Positions 7,488 to 14,987 are shown, counted from the stretch's first letter. The stretch: DNA of 23,044 nucleotides from Bacilli bacterium (GCA_900772445.1 CAAHEL010000051.1:1-23044), one strand, 5' to 3'. The notes: generated from the sequence alone by a model not told the origin. Numbers and translations: made by a program.

Positions 7488-9038
7488 ATGAAAAAATCAA
7501 TTAAAAATCTATCATTATTCTTACTAATGATAGTAACACTATTTATTGGTGGAAAGCAAGTATTTGCAAGTACAGCACCAAAATCATTTAAAGCAACTAG
7601 TTATCAAATGACACCAGCACCACTTGGATTAACTGAAAAAGTTAACATCAAAAAAACAACAGATGGTAAATACATTTATTGTTATGATGTTAATAAAAAA
7701 GTACCAGTTGGTGGAGTAGAATATAACTACATTGGGTACTTTGATAATCCTGCGATTGGTTATATTGTAGTAAGTGGATTATACGATAAAACTGATAGTG
7801 AATTTTTTGCTACACAAACTGCTTTATGGATATATCTAATAGATAATGGATATATGAAAGATACTGCAAGTGGTTATGTTGCTAAAATTAAAACTAAAGT
7901 TTATAGCACTGCTTATCAAAATGACCCAATTGTAAAAGACATTAAAAGCATTCTAGAAAATGCTAAAAAAGCAAAATACGAAAAACCTAGATTAAATATG
8001 AACGACAAAGTTACATTTACATTAAAAGATGGAACATTTGTTTCAAACTTAATAAATGTAGATACTAATACTGAATGGGATGTTAAATTTACTAATGCTC
8101 CAAAGGGAACAACTTATACTAAAGTTGGTAATGGATTTATAGTAAGTATTCCAGAATCTAGTATTAGTTATGGTAGAGTAGTAGACTTTAATATTGAAGT
8201 TGAAGGTACTATTACTTATGGAGCAGCATTCAAATATGCCGCTAAAGATACATCTTATCAATTAATGCTTTATGGTTCAACTGCTACTGAAACTAGAAGT
8301 GCAACTGCTAAAGCAACAGTTTATAGACGTAATATACCTTTGGAACCTACTACTATAATTATCAGTAAACAAGATGTTACTACAAATAAAGAATTACCAG
8401 GTGCTACATTAATAGTTAGAAATAGCAATGGTAAAGAAGTAGAACGTTGGGTAAGCACTGATAAACCACACTATATCTACAATTTATCTGTTGGAACTTA
8501 TACACTTGAAGAAATAATTGCTCCAAAAGGTTATAAATTAACTAGCGAAAAGAAAACTTTCATTGTAGCAAATGATAACTCTGAAAAGAAAGTTGTAATG
8601 TATAACTCTCCAGAAGAAATAAAAGAAACAGTTGTATCAATTAGTAAGAAAGACGTTACAACAAAAGAAGAATTACCAGGTGCTACATTAATAATTAGAA
8701 ATAGTAAAGGTGAAATTGCTAAAGATAGTAATGGAAACGAATTAAAATGGGTAAGTACAAACGAACCTAAAATAATCAAAGGATTAGAAGAAGGAACTTA
8801 TACACTTGAAGAACAAATTGCTCCAAAAGGTTATAAATTAAGTAGTGAAAAGATAACTTTTGAAGTAAAAAATAATGGGGTTGTTACTGATGTTGTAATG
8901 TTTAATACACCTGAATCTACAGAAATAATTGTACCTTCAACTAGTGCATTTACATCAAATTTAACTTATATAATAGGTGGATTAGTAATTATAATTGGTT
9001 CAGTATTATTATACAGAAATGTTAAAAAAGAACAATAA
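7488..9038 (+). CDS. Thioester-domain wall-anchored adhesin with two Cna-B domains
   Basis: From the ATG after GGAGGGGG the product is 516 residues. It has a signal peptide (1-27, VFAS end), a thioester domain (about 45-290) in which C65 (YIYCYD) and Q110 (FFATQTALW) are the expected partners of the internal Cys-Gln thioester, two Cna-B/SpaA-type domains, and a sorting signal. Each Cna-B copy has the isopeptide Lys (K294, K387) and Glu (E341, E441) in ISKxD and YTLEE, followed by APKGYKL. The end has VPSTS (482-486), a hydrophobic stretch and RNVKKEQ, so it is a cell-wall sorting signal with an atypical pentapeptide instead of LPxTG. Thioester adhesins bind host proteins covalently; the target here is unknown. 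The sortase gene overlaps its last 20 bp, which points to a dedicated enzyme. An upstream in-frame TTG at 7446 is inside the promoter and unlikely. Confidence 0.88.
   Translation: MKKSIKNLSLFLLMIVTLFIGGKQVFASTAPKSFKATSYQMTPAPLGLTEKVNIKKTTDGKYIYCYDVNKKVPVGGVEYNYIGYFDNPAIGYIVVSGLYDKTDSEFFATQTALWIYLIDNGYMKDTASGYVAKIKTKVYSTAYQNDPIVKDIKSILENAKKAKYEKPRLNMNDKVTFTLKDGTFVSNLINVDTNTEWDVKFTNAPKGTTYTKVGNGFIVSIPESSISYGRVVDFNIEVEGTITYGAAFKYAAKDTSYQLMLYGSTATETRSATAKATVYRRNIPLEPTTIIISKQDVTTNKELPGATLIVRNSNGKEVERWVSTDKPHYIYNLSVGTYTLEEIIAPKGYKLTSEKKTFIVANDNSEKKVVMYNSPEEIKETVVSISKKDVTTKEELPGATLIIRNSKGEIAKDSNGNELKWVSTNEPKIIKGLEEGTYTLEEQIAPKGYKLSSEKITFEVKNNGVVTDVVMFNTPESTEIIVPSTSAFTSNLTYIIGGLVIIIGSVLLYRNVKKEQ
8358..8920 (+). 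repeat. Tandem Cna-B coding repeats
   Basis: Two copies of the domain are alike at DNA level as well as protein level. AATTACCAGGTGCTACATTA occurs at 8392 and 8671, and ACTTATACACTTGAAGAA at 8496 and 8796. The offset changes from 279 to 300 bp because copy 2 has a 21-bp insertion coding for about 7 residues. Slippage or recombination between copies could change domain number. Confidence 0.75.
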
Positions 9039-9648
9039 TTATAAAGACACAATAATTCTAGGAGTAATACTAATAACATTTGGTATTACTCTTCTGTCTA
9101 ATAACTACTTAAATTTCAGAAGAGATAAAGCATTTAATACTATGAATATGCTTTTACTAAAAGATTCTGAAGTGGTCGAAGAAGTTAACGAAGAAGATGC
9201 TCCTAGTGAAATACCGGAAGAAGTTACTGAAGTAAAAGAAGAACAAAACTATGAACCATTCATTGGGGTATTAAAAATACCAAAAATAGGATTAGAAAGA
9301 GGATTTTATGATAAAAATTCAACTTTAAATAATGTTGATTATAACATACTTTTCCATAACACTAGTTCTTATCCAGATGAAGTTAATGGTAACGTTATTC
9401 TTGCAAGTCACTCGGGGTCTTCTTGGATAAGTTTCTTTAAAAATCTATATAAACTTGAAAATGGTGATTTAGCATATATTACTTATAAAGGTAATACTTA
9501 TACTTACAAAATTGTAAATATTTATTATGAAGCAAAAGATGGTAGTATAGCAATATATAGAAATAAAAGCAAATCAACACTAACATTAATTACTTGTACT
9601 AAAAATGATGAAACAAAACAAACAGTCTATATTTTAGAAAGACAATAA
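9019..9648 (+). CDS. Sortase (class not assigned)
   Basis: The ATG at 9019 lies inside the adhesin gene in another frame (20 bp overlap) and gives 209 residues. Residues 8-27 form an N-terminal membrane anchor, then an acidic Glu/Val linker, then the sortase beta-barrel starting at FIGVLKIPKIGLE. The catalytic His (H131, ILASHSG) and Cys (C193, LITCT) are present in the usual contexts. The third catalytic residue, an Arg normally followed by two or three hydrophobic residues after the TC motif, is not where expected: the sequence reads NDETKQTVYILERQ, with Lys-Gln at that place and Arg only at residue 208. It should anchor the upstream adhesin by transpeptidation at VPSTS. There is no good ribosome site, so coupling to adhesin translation is likely. 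Confidence 0.92.
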   Translation: MLKKNNNYKDTIILGVILITFGITLLSNNYLNFRRDKAFNTMNMLLLKDSEVVEEVNEEDAPSEIPEEVTEVKEEQNYEPFIGVLKIPKIGLERGFYDKNSTLNNVDYNILFHNTSSYPDEVNGNVILASHSGSSWISFFKNLYKLENGDLAYITYKGNTYTYKIVNIYYEAKDGSIAIYRNKSKSTLTLITCTKNDETKQTVYILERQ

Positions 9649-9664
9649 AAAAGGGGGAGATAAT

Positions 9665-10732
9665 ATGAAATTTACTAATATTTTTGATAAATTAAATATA
9701 ATATTTAATATGATTATTGATTCGAATATTTTCACAATATTTACTATTTTACTAGTATTTGTATTATTACTAAAATTATGTAAAAAAATAAGTAATAAAA
9801 AAATGAGTATTGCCATATATTTGATGGAAATAATTACTTTTGGTATAGTATTTTATGAAAAGAAAGAATTCCTATCTAGTTTATTTAATACCCTAATAGA
9901 TAAAATATTTATAGATTTCTATTTTCCATCTCCTTATATATATTTGTTTATCTTTGTTTTATCTTTCATTATATTTATATATGGTTTATTAAATAGAGTT
10001 ATGTCTAAAACTTATAAAATTATTACTAATATATACTTTATTACCTTCAATTTCATATTTATATTACTTGTTAATACTATTAGTAATAATAAGATAGATA
10101 TATTTAATAAAGCAAGTTTATTTACTAATAACGAATGCTTAATATTACTTGAAATATCTACTTTATTATTTGCTATTTACTTAATATTAAATTCATTAAT
10201 TTATATCACTAATTCAATTATATTATTTGTTTCTTACAAAAAAGTTAATACCGTAACAGAAACACCAGATAATATAATTAATACTAATACTAATATTGTT
10301 CTTCCAGAAGTAGCTAGTGATAATGAATATGAAAAATCTAGTGTATCATTTAATACCCTAGTAGAACAAGTTAATATGAATAATAAAGTTAATAAAATAG
10401 ATTTAGTTCCTGAAGTAAAAGATTATTATGATAATAAATTAAGTTATAAATTTATTGACCCAACACTTTTTGATAATACTAACAAATATGAAAAAGAAGA
10501 AGTTTCAGAAAAATTAAACTTTGTAGACTTTAATGTCATAGAAAAATCTAATTATGATAAATTAACTTTAAAAGATTATAAGTTATTTAGCAATATGTTA
10601 AAAACAGTTATAGAAAATAATAAAGGTACTAATTTAACTTTATCTGATATTTTAAATAGAGATTTATTAAAAGAATATTCTTATGATGAATATTTAATGT
10701 TTAAGAAAATACTTAATTCGTGCTTGAATTAG
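9665..10732 (+). CDS. Multi-spanning membrane protein of the sortase operon
   Basis: This 355-residue protein begins 16 bp after the sortase with a strong AAGGGGGAG ribosome site, so it belongs to the same unit. About five membrane segments lie at roughly 20-40, 45-65, 85-110, 118-138 and 158-190, followed by a soluble tail of about 165 residues rich in Asn, Asp, Lys and Tyr, presumably cytoplasmic. The tail ends with a helical motif, LTLKDYKLFSNMLKTVI and SYDEYLMFKKILNS, that looks like a small folded unit. I recognise no family. Its position suggests help in adhesin display or its control. The stop codon lies inside the terminator hairpin that closes the operon. Confidence 0.75.
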   Translation: MKFTNIFDKLNIIFNMIIDSNIFTIFTILLVFVLLLKLCKKISNKKMSIAIYLMEIITFGIVFYEKKEFLSSLFNTLIDKIFIDFYFPSPYIYLFIFVLSFIIFIYGLLNRVMSKTYKIITNIYFITFNFIFILLVNTISNNKIDIFNKASLFTNNECLILLEISTLLFAIYLILNSLIYITNSIILFVSYKKVNTVTETPDNIINTNTNIVLPEVASDNEYEKSSVSFNTLVEQVNMNNKVNKIDLVPEVKDYYDNKLSYKFIDPTLFDNTNKYEKEEVSEKLNFVDFNVIEKSNYDKLTLKDYKLFSNMLKTVIENNKGTNLTLSDILNRDLLKEYSYDEYLMFKKILNSCLN

Positions 10733-10742
10733 TATTTTTTTT
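10708..10742 (+). terminator. Rho-independent terminator of the adhesin-sortase operon
   Basis: AATACTTAATTC (10708-10719) pairs with GAATTAGTATT (10726-10736) apart from one bulged T, followed by a run of T to 10742. The TAG stop of the preceding gene is within the 3' arm. Confidence 0.75.
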
Positions 10743-10750
10743 CATATAAT
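10724..10750 (+). promoter_or_regulatory. Candidate promoter giving a leaderless mRNA
   Basis: TATAAT at 10745-10750 is only 5 bp before the ATG at 10756, and no ribosome site precedes that ATG. TTGAAT at 10724-10729 is a possible -35 with a short 15-bp spacer. If used, the transcript would start at or next to the start codon. Confidence 0.35.
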
Positions 10751-10755
10751 TAACT

Positions 10756-11019
10756 ATGAATGAAGATAATAAAAACAGATTACTAACATTAACAGCATTT
10801 ACCATAGGTTTTATTTTTACCGAAAAATTTACCTCAACAGAACAAAATGCTATCGGTGGATTTTTTATGTTAATAGGACAGACTTTATCTACAAATGCTT
10901 CATTTAAATTTAATAAAGACTGGAAAAGTAGTGGAGCAGGTAGTCAGATTGATGAAAAGGAATTATTAAAAAGAGCAAGAAAAGTATTTAATGATGTTGT
11001 AGATGAAAAAGTAAAATAA
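10756..11019 (+). CDS. Small protein with a possible membrane helix
   Basis: This 87-residue product is not recognised. Residues 9-22 and 33-46 are hydrophobic or Gly-rich (LTAFTIGFIF and AIGGFFMLIGQTL) and could form a short helical hairpin in the membrane. The C-terminal 35 residues are charged and helical (IDEKELLKRARKVFNDVVDEKVK). The ATG lacks a Shine-Dalgarno sequence but follows a TATAAT by 5 bp, so leaderless translation is possible. It stands alone between a terminator and a decayed regulator. The reading frame is uninterrupted and codon use fits its neighbours, so I treat it as a real but uncharacterised gene. Confidence 0.55.
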   Translation: MNEDNKNRLLTLTAFTIGFIFTEKFTSTEQNAIGGFFMLIGQTLSTNASFKFNKDWKSSGAGSQIDEKELLKRARKVFNDVVDEKVK

Positions 11020-11042
11020 ATATATTAATTATTTAAAAAAGA

Positions 11043-11079
11043 ATATTATCATAACTTATTATAAAGGTTGTGATAATAT
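11043..11079 (+). promoter_or_regulatory. Inverted repeat over the start of the XRE pseudogene
   Basis: ATATTATCATAAC (11043-11055) and GTTGTGATAATAT (11067-11079) are inverted copies with one mismatch (a G-U pair in RNA). The right arm covers the ribosome site region and the first bases of the ATG. This is where an autoregulatory operator or a translation-blocking hairpin of an XRE gene would sit. Confidence 0.45.
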
Positions 11080-11599
11080 GCAAGCATTAAATTCTAGAAG
11101 TATTGTTGTTAATATCAGTAGTGAATTAAAAAATATTTTGGAAGGAGATAACGGAATACCTGATATTAGTAATCTATAAGAATTATCTAAAATATTTGGA
11201 GTTAGTATAGATTACTTAATTAATAATGATAAAGAATTACCAGTTTCAACAATGATTTTAGAATTAGATAAAACAAAATATAAAAATAAATTAGATTCTT
11301 ACAACAAAGTATTAACAGAATTATATCCAGAACCATATCAAATATATATATTAACTAAAGAAAAGAAAATGAATGTTTTAGAAAGTATTTTTGATTTTAT
11401 TGTTGGTGCAGGCACTATTGATATGGCAAATGTTTTAAGTGATACTTCACCATATTATTTAGTTATAAAAGAAAATGCTAAATTATTAGTAAATATTAAG
11501 TCCTGGAAGGTTATAGTATATAATCTGCCAGAAAATACTAATACTAAAAAGTTTATCTATAATAATTATAAGTTTACAAATCAAAGTAAATTAAAATGA
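11078..11599 (+). pseudogene. Decayed XRE-family transcriptional regulator
   Basis: Reading from the ATG at 11078, an in-frame TAA at 11177-11179 interrupts an otherwise continuous frame to 11599. Around the stop the sequence is IPDISNL-stop-ELSKIFGVSIDYLI, which is the typical end of an XRE helix-turn-helix domain (PDISNLLELSKIFGVSIDYL in intact relatives), so a Leu codon has become TAA by one or two changes. The part before it is too short and degenerate for the recognition helix, so the N-terminus is also damaged. The downstream 116 residues, from 11252, remain open and contain KLLVNIKSWKVIVYN; they could be made as a fragment from an internal ATG, but no ribosome site supports that. I infer loss of function. 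Confidence 0.75.
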
Positions 11600-11656
11600 A
11601 TTTTTCTACCAATTAATACTAAACTTTGATATAATTAGTTATAGGAAGGTGACGTA

Positions 11657-11890
11657 GTGAAAGAATTTATTTTTACAGCATTACCATTTTTTGTAATGAG
11701 TATTTCAATTGCATTTATTGCAAAAAATAAAAGAAAGAACAAAAAAATAGATAATTATACTCCCGAAGGAATGTGTTTAGGAAGTTGCTTCGGTGTATTA
11801 TTTGGTAGTATGTATCAAGAATACATAGGACTATTTTTAAGTTTAGGTATGTTAGTTGGAGAAGTAATTGGTTCATTAATAAAAAGGTAG
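11657..11890 (+). CDS. Small Gly-rich membrane protein
   Basis: The start is GTG at 11657, supported by GGAAGGTGA just upstream. The 77-residue product has a first membrane helix (3-22), a basic cytoplasmic loop (KNKRKNKK), and a second Gly-rich hydrophobic region (about 40-75: GSCFGVLFGSMYQEYIGLF, then GMLVGEVIGSLIKR) with Gly spacing typical of tightly packed helices. No family is recognised. The next gene starts 6 bp after its stop, so the two are probably co-transcribed. A membrane assembly role is possible but unsupported. Confidence 0.65.
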   Translation: MKEFIFTALPFFVMSISIAFIAKNKRKNKKIDNYTPEGMCLGSCFGVLFGSMYQEYIGLFLSLGMLVGEVIGSLIKR

Positions 11891-11896
11891 GTTCTT

Positions 11897-12916
11897 ATGA
11901 AAAAGAAAAAATTAATAATTATAAGTATTATAGTATTCTTAATATTAAATATTACCTCATTAATCTTATATAAATATCTATTTACTAAAAAAGAAAACAA
12001 ATTACTAGATTTATTAAATACAAACAGTGTCTTTATAGATAATAATAATAACTTATATAAATTTAATAATGATAAAACATTTAAAATTGTTAGTAAAAGA
12101 GTAGTAAGTAACGAACAAACTATCTATCTGGAAGGTAAATGGATTTTAAATAAAGATATACTTACCCTAAATATAGAAAACGAATATATTTCATTAAATG
12201 GAACTTTAGTTAATGATACTAAATATGGTAAAATATTAAACGATTATGATATCTCGAAAAAAGATACTAAATATAATAAAAATTATAAAATAAAATTAGA
12301 AAATGATAATATTACCGGAGAATTAACTCTAAATAAAACAAACGAAGACATAGAAAAATATATAGAATTATTAAAAAAAGATAAAATAAAAAAAGAAGAT
12401 AAAGAATTCTTTGATAATTATTTAAGCATCTTTTTACCTAGTGGTTCAGCAAATAACTTTACTAGAACAATAGATAAATTTACTAACGAAGATATAACTA
12501 AATATTTACTTTTCTATTACATAAAAGAAGTTAATTCAGGAGCTTTGCATTCAGACCAAGAATTAAATGGTGGAGAATATACAGGAATAATATCTTATAC
12601 TACAACCAAAGAAGAATTAGATAAAATAGTCTATAAATATTTTGGTATAAGTGATTATGAAATAATAGAAAATGATTCCAGAATGGGAATAAAAAAATTA
12701 AAAGATAACACTTATCAAATATATTGGTTTGCAACTGGTTTCTTTGCCCCAGAAGCAGAAAATATTTCTGTTATTTATAATGATAATCTAGTAGAAGTAA
12801 AATATAAATTATCTTCCCTAGAAGATTATGATTATAATTTAGAGAATAATATACTTACTTTTAATTTATTATATAATGGTAATAGTTATATAGTAAAAAG
12901 CATAGTTTTAGAATAA
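11897..12916 (+). CDS. N-terminally anchored extracellular protein, unknown
   Basis: This 339-residue protein has MKKKKL and a membrane helix at 6-27 with no clear cleavage site, so it is probably membrane-anchored with the rest outside. Residues 45-110 read as short beta strands (FKIVSKRVV, YLEGKWILNKDILTLNI), resembling the strand pattern of lipocalin-like or other small beta-barrel stress proteins. A second domain (about 195-339) has NGGEYTGIISYTTTKEELDKIVYKYFG and a Trp/Phe-rich stretch (YQIYWFATGFFAPEAE). I do not recognise either domain firmly. AAAAGGTAGG is the ribosome site. Its stop directly abuts the surface-protein fragment that follows, so its own 3' end may mark a rearrangement junction. 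Confidence 0.7.
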   Translation: MKKKKLIIISIIVFLILNITSLILYKYLFTKKENKLLDLLNTNSVFIDNNNNLYKFNNDKTFKIVSKRVVSNEQTIYLEGKWILNKDILTLNIENEYISLNGTLVNDTKYGKILNDYDISKKDTKYNKNYKIKLENDNITGELTLNKTNEDIEKYIELLKKDKIKKEDKEFFDNYLSIFLPSGSANNFTRTIDKFTNEDITKYLLFYYIKEVNSGALHSDQELNGGEYTGIISYTTTKEELDKIVYKYFGISDYEIIENDSRMGIKKLKDNTYQIYWFATGFFAPEAENISVIYNDNLVEVKYKLSSLEDYDYNLENNILTFNLLYNGNSYIVKSIVLE

Positions 12917-13453
12917 AATGTATTTACTAAAACTGATTCTCATATGTTAACAAATATGGAATGGGGAGCAGTAGCATATTTAACAAACTCAAATTATGGA
13001 AGATGCTCTAATGGTAGTTGTACAGAAGTAACAATAAATAACTGCTCTACTTTTGTAACTGGTATTGGAGCATATATAGTAAGCGCAAGTTCTTCGTCAA
13101 CAAATTGTACGACAGATGCAAATAAATATAATGGAGAAAAAGGAGTATTAGCATCCACAACAGGAAATGTATACGGAGTATATGATATGAGTGGAGGATC
13201 ATGGGAATATGTAATGGGTAATATGTCTAGTACAGCAGATACATATACATTTTATAATTCTGGTGCAGGCTTTGCAAGTAGTTGGTATAATGATTACGCG
13301 TACTTCCCTTATTCTAGTGAGCCTGTTCCGTGGTTTTTACGTGGCGGCGATTACGACGGTGGTTCTGTTGCAGGCGTGTTCCACTTCAGCTTCAGTTATG
13401 GCAGTGCTTACAGTTACGGCTCAGCCCGTGCTACTTTAGTAGGTCTATCATAA
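12917..13453 (+). pseudogene. 5'-truncated FGE-sulfatase/C-type-lectin-like surface protein fragment
   Basis: The open frame begins immediately after the stop of the previous gene (VFTKTDSHMLTNMEWGAVAYLT), which looks like the middle of a larger surface protein rather than an N-terminus; the first ATG (12944) has no ribosome site and no signal peptide follows. Recognisable blocks are NMEWGAVAYLTNS, GVYDMSGGSWEYVMG and the terminal WFLRGG to ARATLV stretch. D-M-x-G-x-x-W-E and R-G-G are landmarks of the formylglycine-generating-enzyme/C-type-lectin fold, which is the fold of many DGR target proteins. Four Cys lie in the N-terminal half. The last 50 codons change sharply in base composition. 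It may be a remnant, or a cassette that recombines into an intact paralogue; expression as a free protein seems unlikely. Confidence 0.65.
13291..13440 (+). other. Candidate DGR variable region (high-GC 3' segment)
   Basis: A hand count gives 76 G+C in 150 bp, about 51%, against roughly a quarter in surrounding genes. The codons after RGG are mostly NNY types reachable from AAC or AAT by changing only A: GAT, TAC, GAC, GGT, CAC, AGC, AGT, TAT, GGC. They alternate with fixed codons such as GCA, GGC, GTG, TTC and GCC. That is the pattern left when reverse transcriptase copies a template repeat with errors at adenines. No reverse transcriptase or template repeat is present in the window. Confidence 0.5.
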
Positions 13454-13485
13454 TATTTCAACATAAAAAACATAATGTAAAAAGT

Positions 13486-13524
13486 AGAAAAATTACTAAA
13501 AATAAATAGTAATTTCTTTTTTTT
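13486..13524 (+). terminator. Rho-independent terminator before spoIIP
   Basis: AAATTACT and AGTAATTT (13490-13497 with 13508-13515) form an 8-bp stem, extended by further A-T/G-C pairs across one bulge, and eight T follow at 13517-13524. Confidence 0.7.
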
Positions 13525-13555
13525 GACAAAATTATAATAATTACTAACATATAAT
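13523..13555 (+). promoter_or_regulatory. Promoter of the spoIIP gene pair
   Basis: TTGACA at 13523-13528 overlaps the end of the terminator T-run. TAACAT (13545-13550) gives a 16-bp spacer; a perfect TATAAT at 13550-13555 would give 21 bp, which is too long for sigma-A. AAAGGTGAT and ATG follow. Confidence 0.5.
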
Positions 13556-13573
13556 TTATATAAAGGTGATATT

Positions 13574-14596
13574 ATGATTAATAAGAGAAATAAGATGCAT
13601 ATAAGAAAAAAGAAGAAGATATTTAGATTAAAACCTTTGATATATGTAATGATAATATATTTAACTTTTGCTTATACTTTTTATTTTTCTTTAAAGAGTA
13701 GTAAAATGGTAACTAATGAAAGTTTTATTAATTTACTTCTTAAAAATGGTAATGCTAATTTTTTATATGAATATGATATTACTAATATGGTTAATAGTAC
13801 AGTAGATTATTTACTTAATATTAATTTTAAACAACCAAGTAGTATTCTTAATAATTCGATATTACAAGTTGGTAAAGCTTTAGAAGAAGATAATTTTTTA
13901 TATAATGATGATTATAGTAATATGGAAGAATTAAAAAAGATTAGTTCTTATATTGAAGATCCTAATCCAGTAGATATTAATAATCCAATTATTTATTTAT
14001 ATAATTCTCATCAATTAGAAAATTATAATAATAGTAATTTAGAAATATATGGTATTACTCCGAATGTTTTAATGGCAAGTTATATATTAAAAGAAAAATT
14101 AAATAGTAAGGGATTATCTACGATTGTTGAGACTACTAATTTAAGTGATTTTTTAAATGTAAATGGTTGGGACCATTCTTCTTCATATAAGGCGAGTAGA
14201 TTATTGATGTTAGATAAAATAAGTAAGTATGATTCTTTGAAATATTTTATTGATATACATAGAGATTCTGTAGCAAAGAGTGTATCTACTGTAAATATTG
14301 TTAATAAGAATTATGCTAGAATATTATTTGTTTTAGGTTTAGAACATAGTAATTATCAAAGTAATTTAGATAATATGAATAAATTAAATACTTTAAGTGA
14401 GAAATATTATCCTGGATTAAGTAGGGGTATATATAAAAAATCTGGTCCTGGGGTTAATGGAATATATAATCAGGATATTAATTCTAATGTTATTTTAATC
14501 GAAGTAGGGGCATTAGAAAATAATATCGAAGAAGTTCTTAATACAATGGAAGCGTTATCTAATATTTTGTATTATTATATTAAGGGGGAACAATGA
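13574..14596 (+). CDS. spoIIP: Stage II sporulation protein P-like peptidoglycan hydrolase
   Basis: In endospore formers SpoIIP works with SpoIID and SpoIIM to thin septal peptidoglycan during engulfment, acting as amidase and endopeptidase. The 340-residue product has a basic cytoplasmic start and one membrane helix (about 22-42), then the SpoIIP domain from about 135. Key blocks are IIYLYNSHQ with H146, a Glu shortly after, YFIDIHRDS with H229, and the end YNQDINSNVILIEVGALEN with E310; these His/Glu residues are the zinc ligands and catalytic positions expected of this amidase-type fold. PGLSRGIY is also conserved. The start is ATG after AAAGGTGAT. A small membrane protein overlaps its stop. 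Whether this organism sporulates cannot be told from the window. Confidence 0.9.
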   Translation: MINKRNKMHIRKKKKIFRLKPLIYVMIIYLTFAYTFYFSLKSSKMVTNESFINLLLKNGNANFLYEYDITNMVNSTVDYLLNINFKQPSSILNNSILQVGKALEEDNFLYNDDYSNMEELKKISSYIEDPNPVDINNPIIYLYNSHQLENYNNSNLEIYGITPNVLMASYILKEKLNSKGLSTIVETTNLSDFLNVNGWDHSSSYKASRLLMLDKISKYDSLKYFIDIHRDSVAKSVSTVNIVNKNYARILFVLGLEHSNYQSNLDNMNKLNTLSEKYYPGLSRGIYKKSGPGVNGIYNQDINSNVILIEVGALENNIEEVLNTMEALSNILYYYIKGEQ

Positions 14597-14913
14597 ATAA
14601 GATAGTTAAATTAATTATATTCTTGGTTTGTTTTATATTTTTGGTGTCTTATATTATTTATGAAACGGGTTATTATGAATATAAATTACAAAATAAAATG
14701 GTATTAACTAAAGAACAAATGGAACAATTTGAGAGCGATGTCAATGAGGGGAAAGATGTAACATTAAATGATTATATGGTAGATACAGAAATAGATTATA
14801 AAAATGATTTAACTAATATGACTATTAAAGTAAGTGGTAGAGTAAATGAGGTTTTAAAAAAATCAATAGAATTAATGCTTAGGGGTATTAATAAAATGGT
14901 ATCTGAGGAATGA
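14593..14913 (+). CDS. Small single-pass membrane protein coupled to spoIIP
   Basis: The 106-residue product starts in a 4-bp ATGA overlap with spoIIP, behind AAGGGGGAA. Residues 5-24 form one membrane helix. The rest, probably outside, is a helical segment (LTKEQMEQFESDVNEGKDVTL) followed by a strand-rich piece and an amphipathic end (VNEVLKKSIELMLRGINKM). I do not recognise a family. Because translation is coupled to spoIIP, it may modulate or tether that hydrolase. This is inference from position only. Confidence 0.72.
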   Translation: MNKIVKLIIFLVCFIFLVSYIIYETGYYEYKLQNKMVLTKEQMEQFESDVNEGKDVTLNDYMVDTEIDYKNDLTNMTIKVSGRVNEVLKKSIELMLRGINKMVSEE

Positions 14914-14987
14914 TACTGTTTTTTTAAATAAAAATAAAGAAAATTATTAACAGTTAGTTAATTATGTGAAAAAAATATATTCTATTA

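Noticed and set aside
14914..14960. Terminator after the small spoIIP partner
   Set aside because: ACTGTT and AACAGT can pair, but the loop is about 25 nt and the T-run is on the wrong side of the stem for + strand termination.
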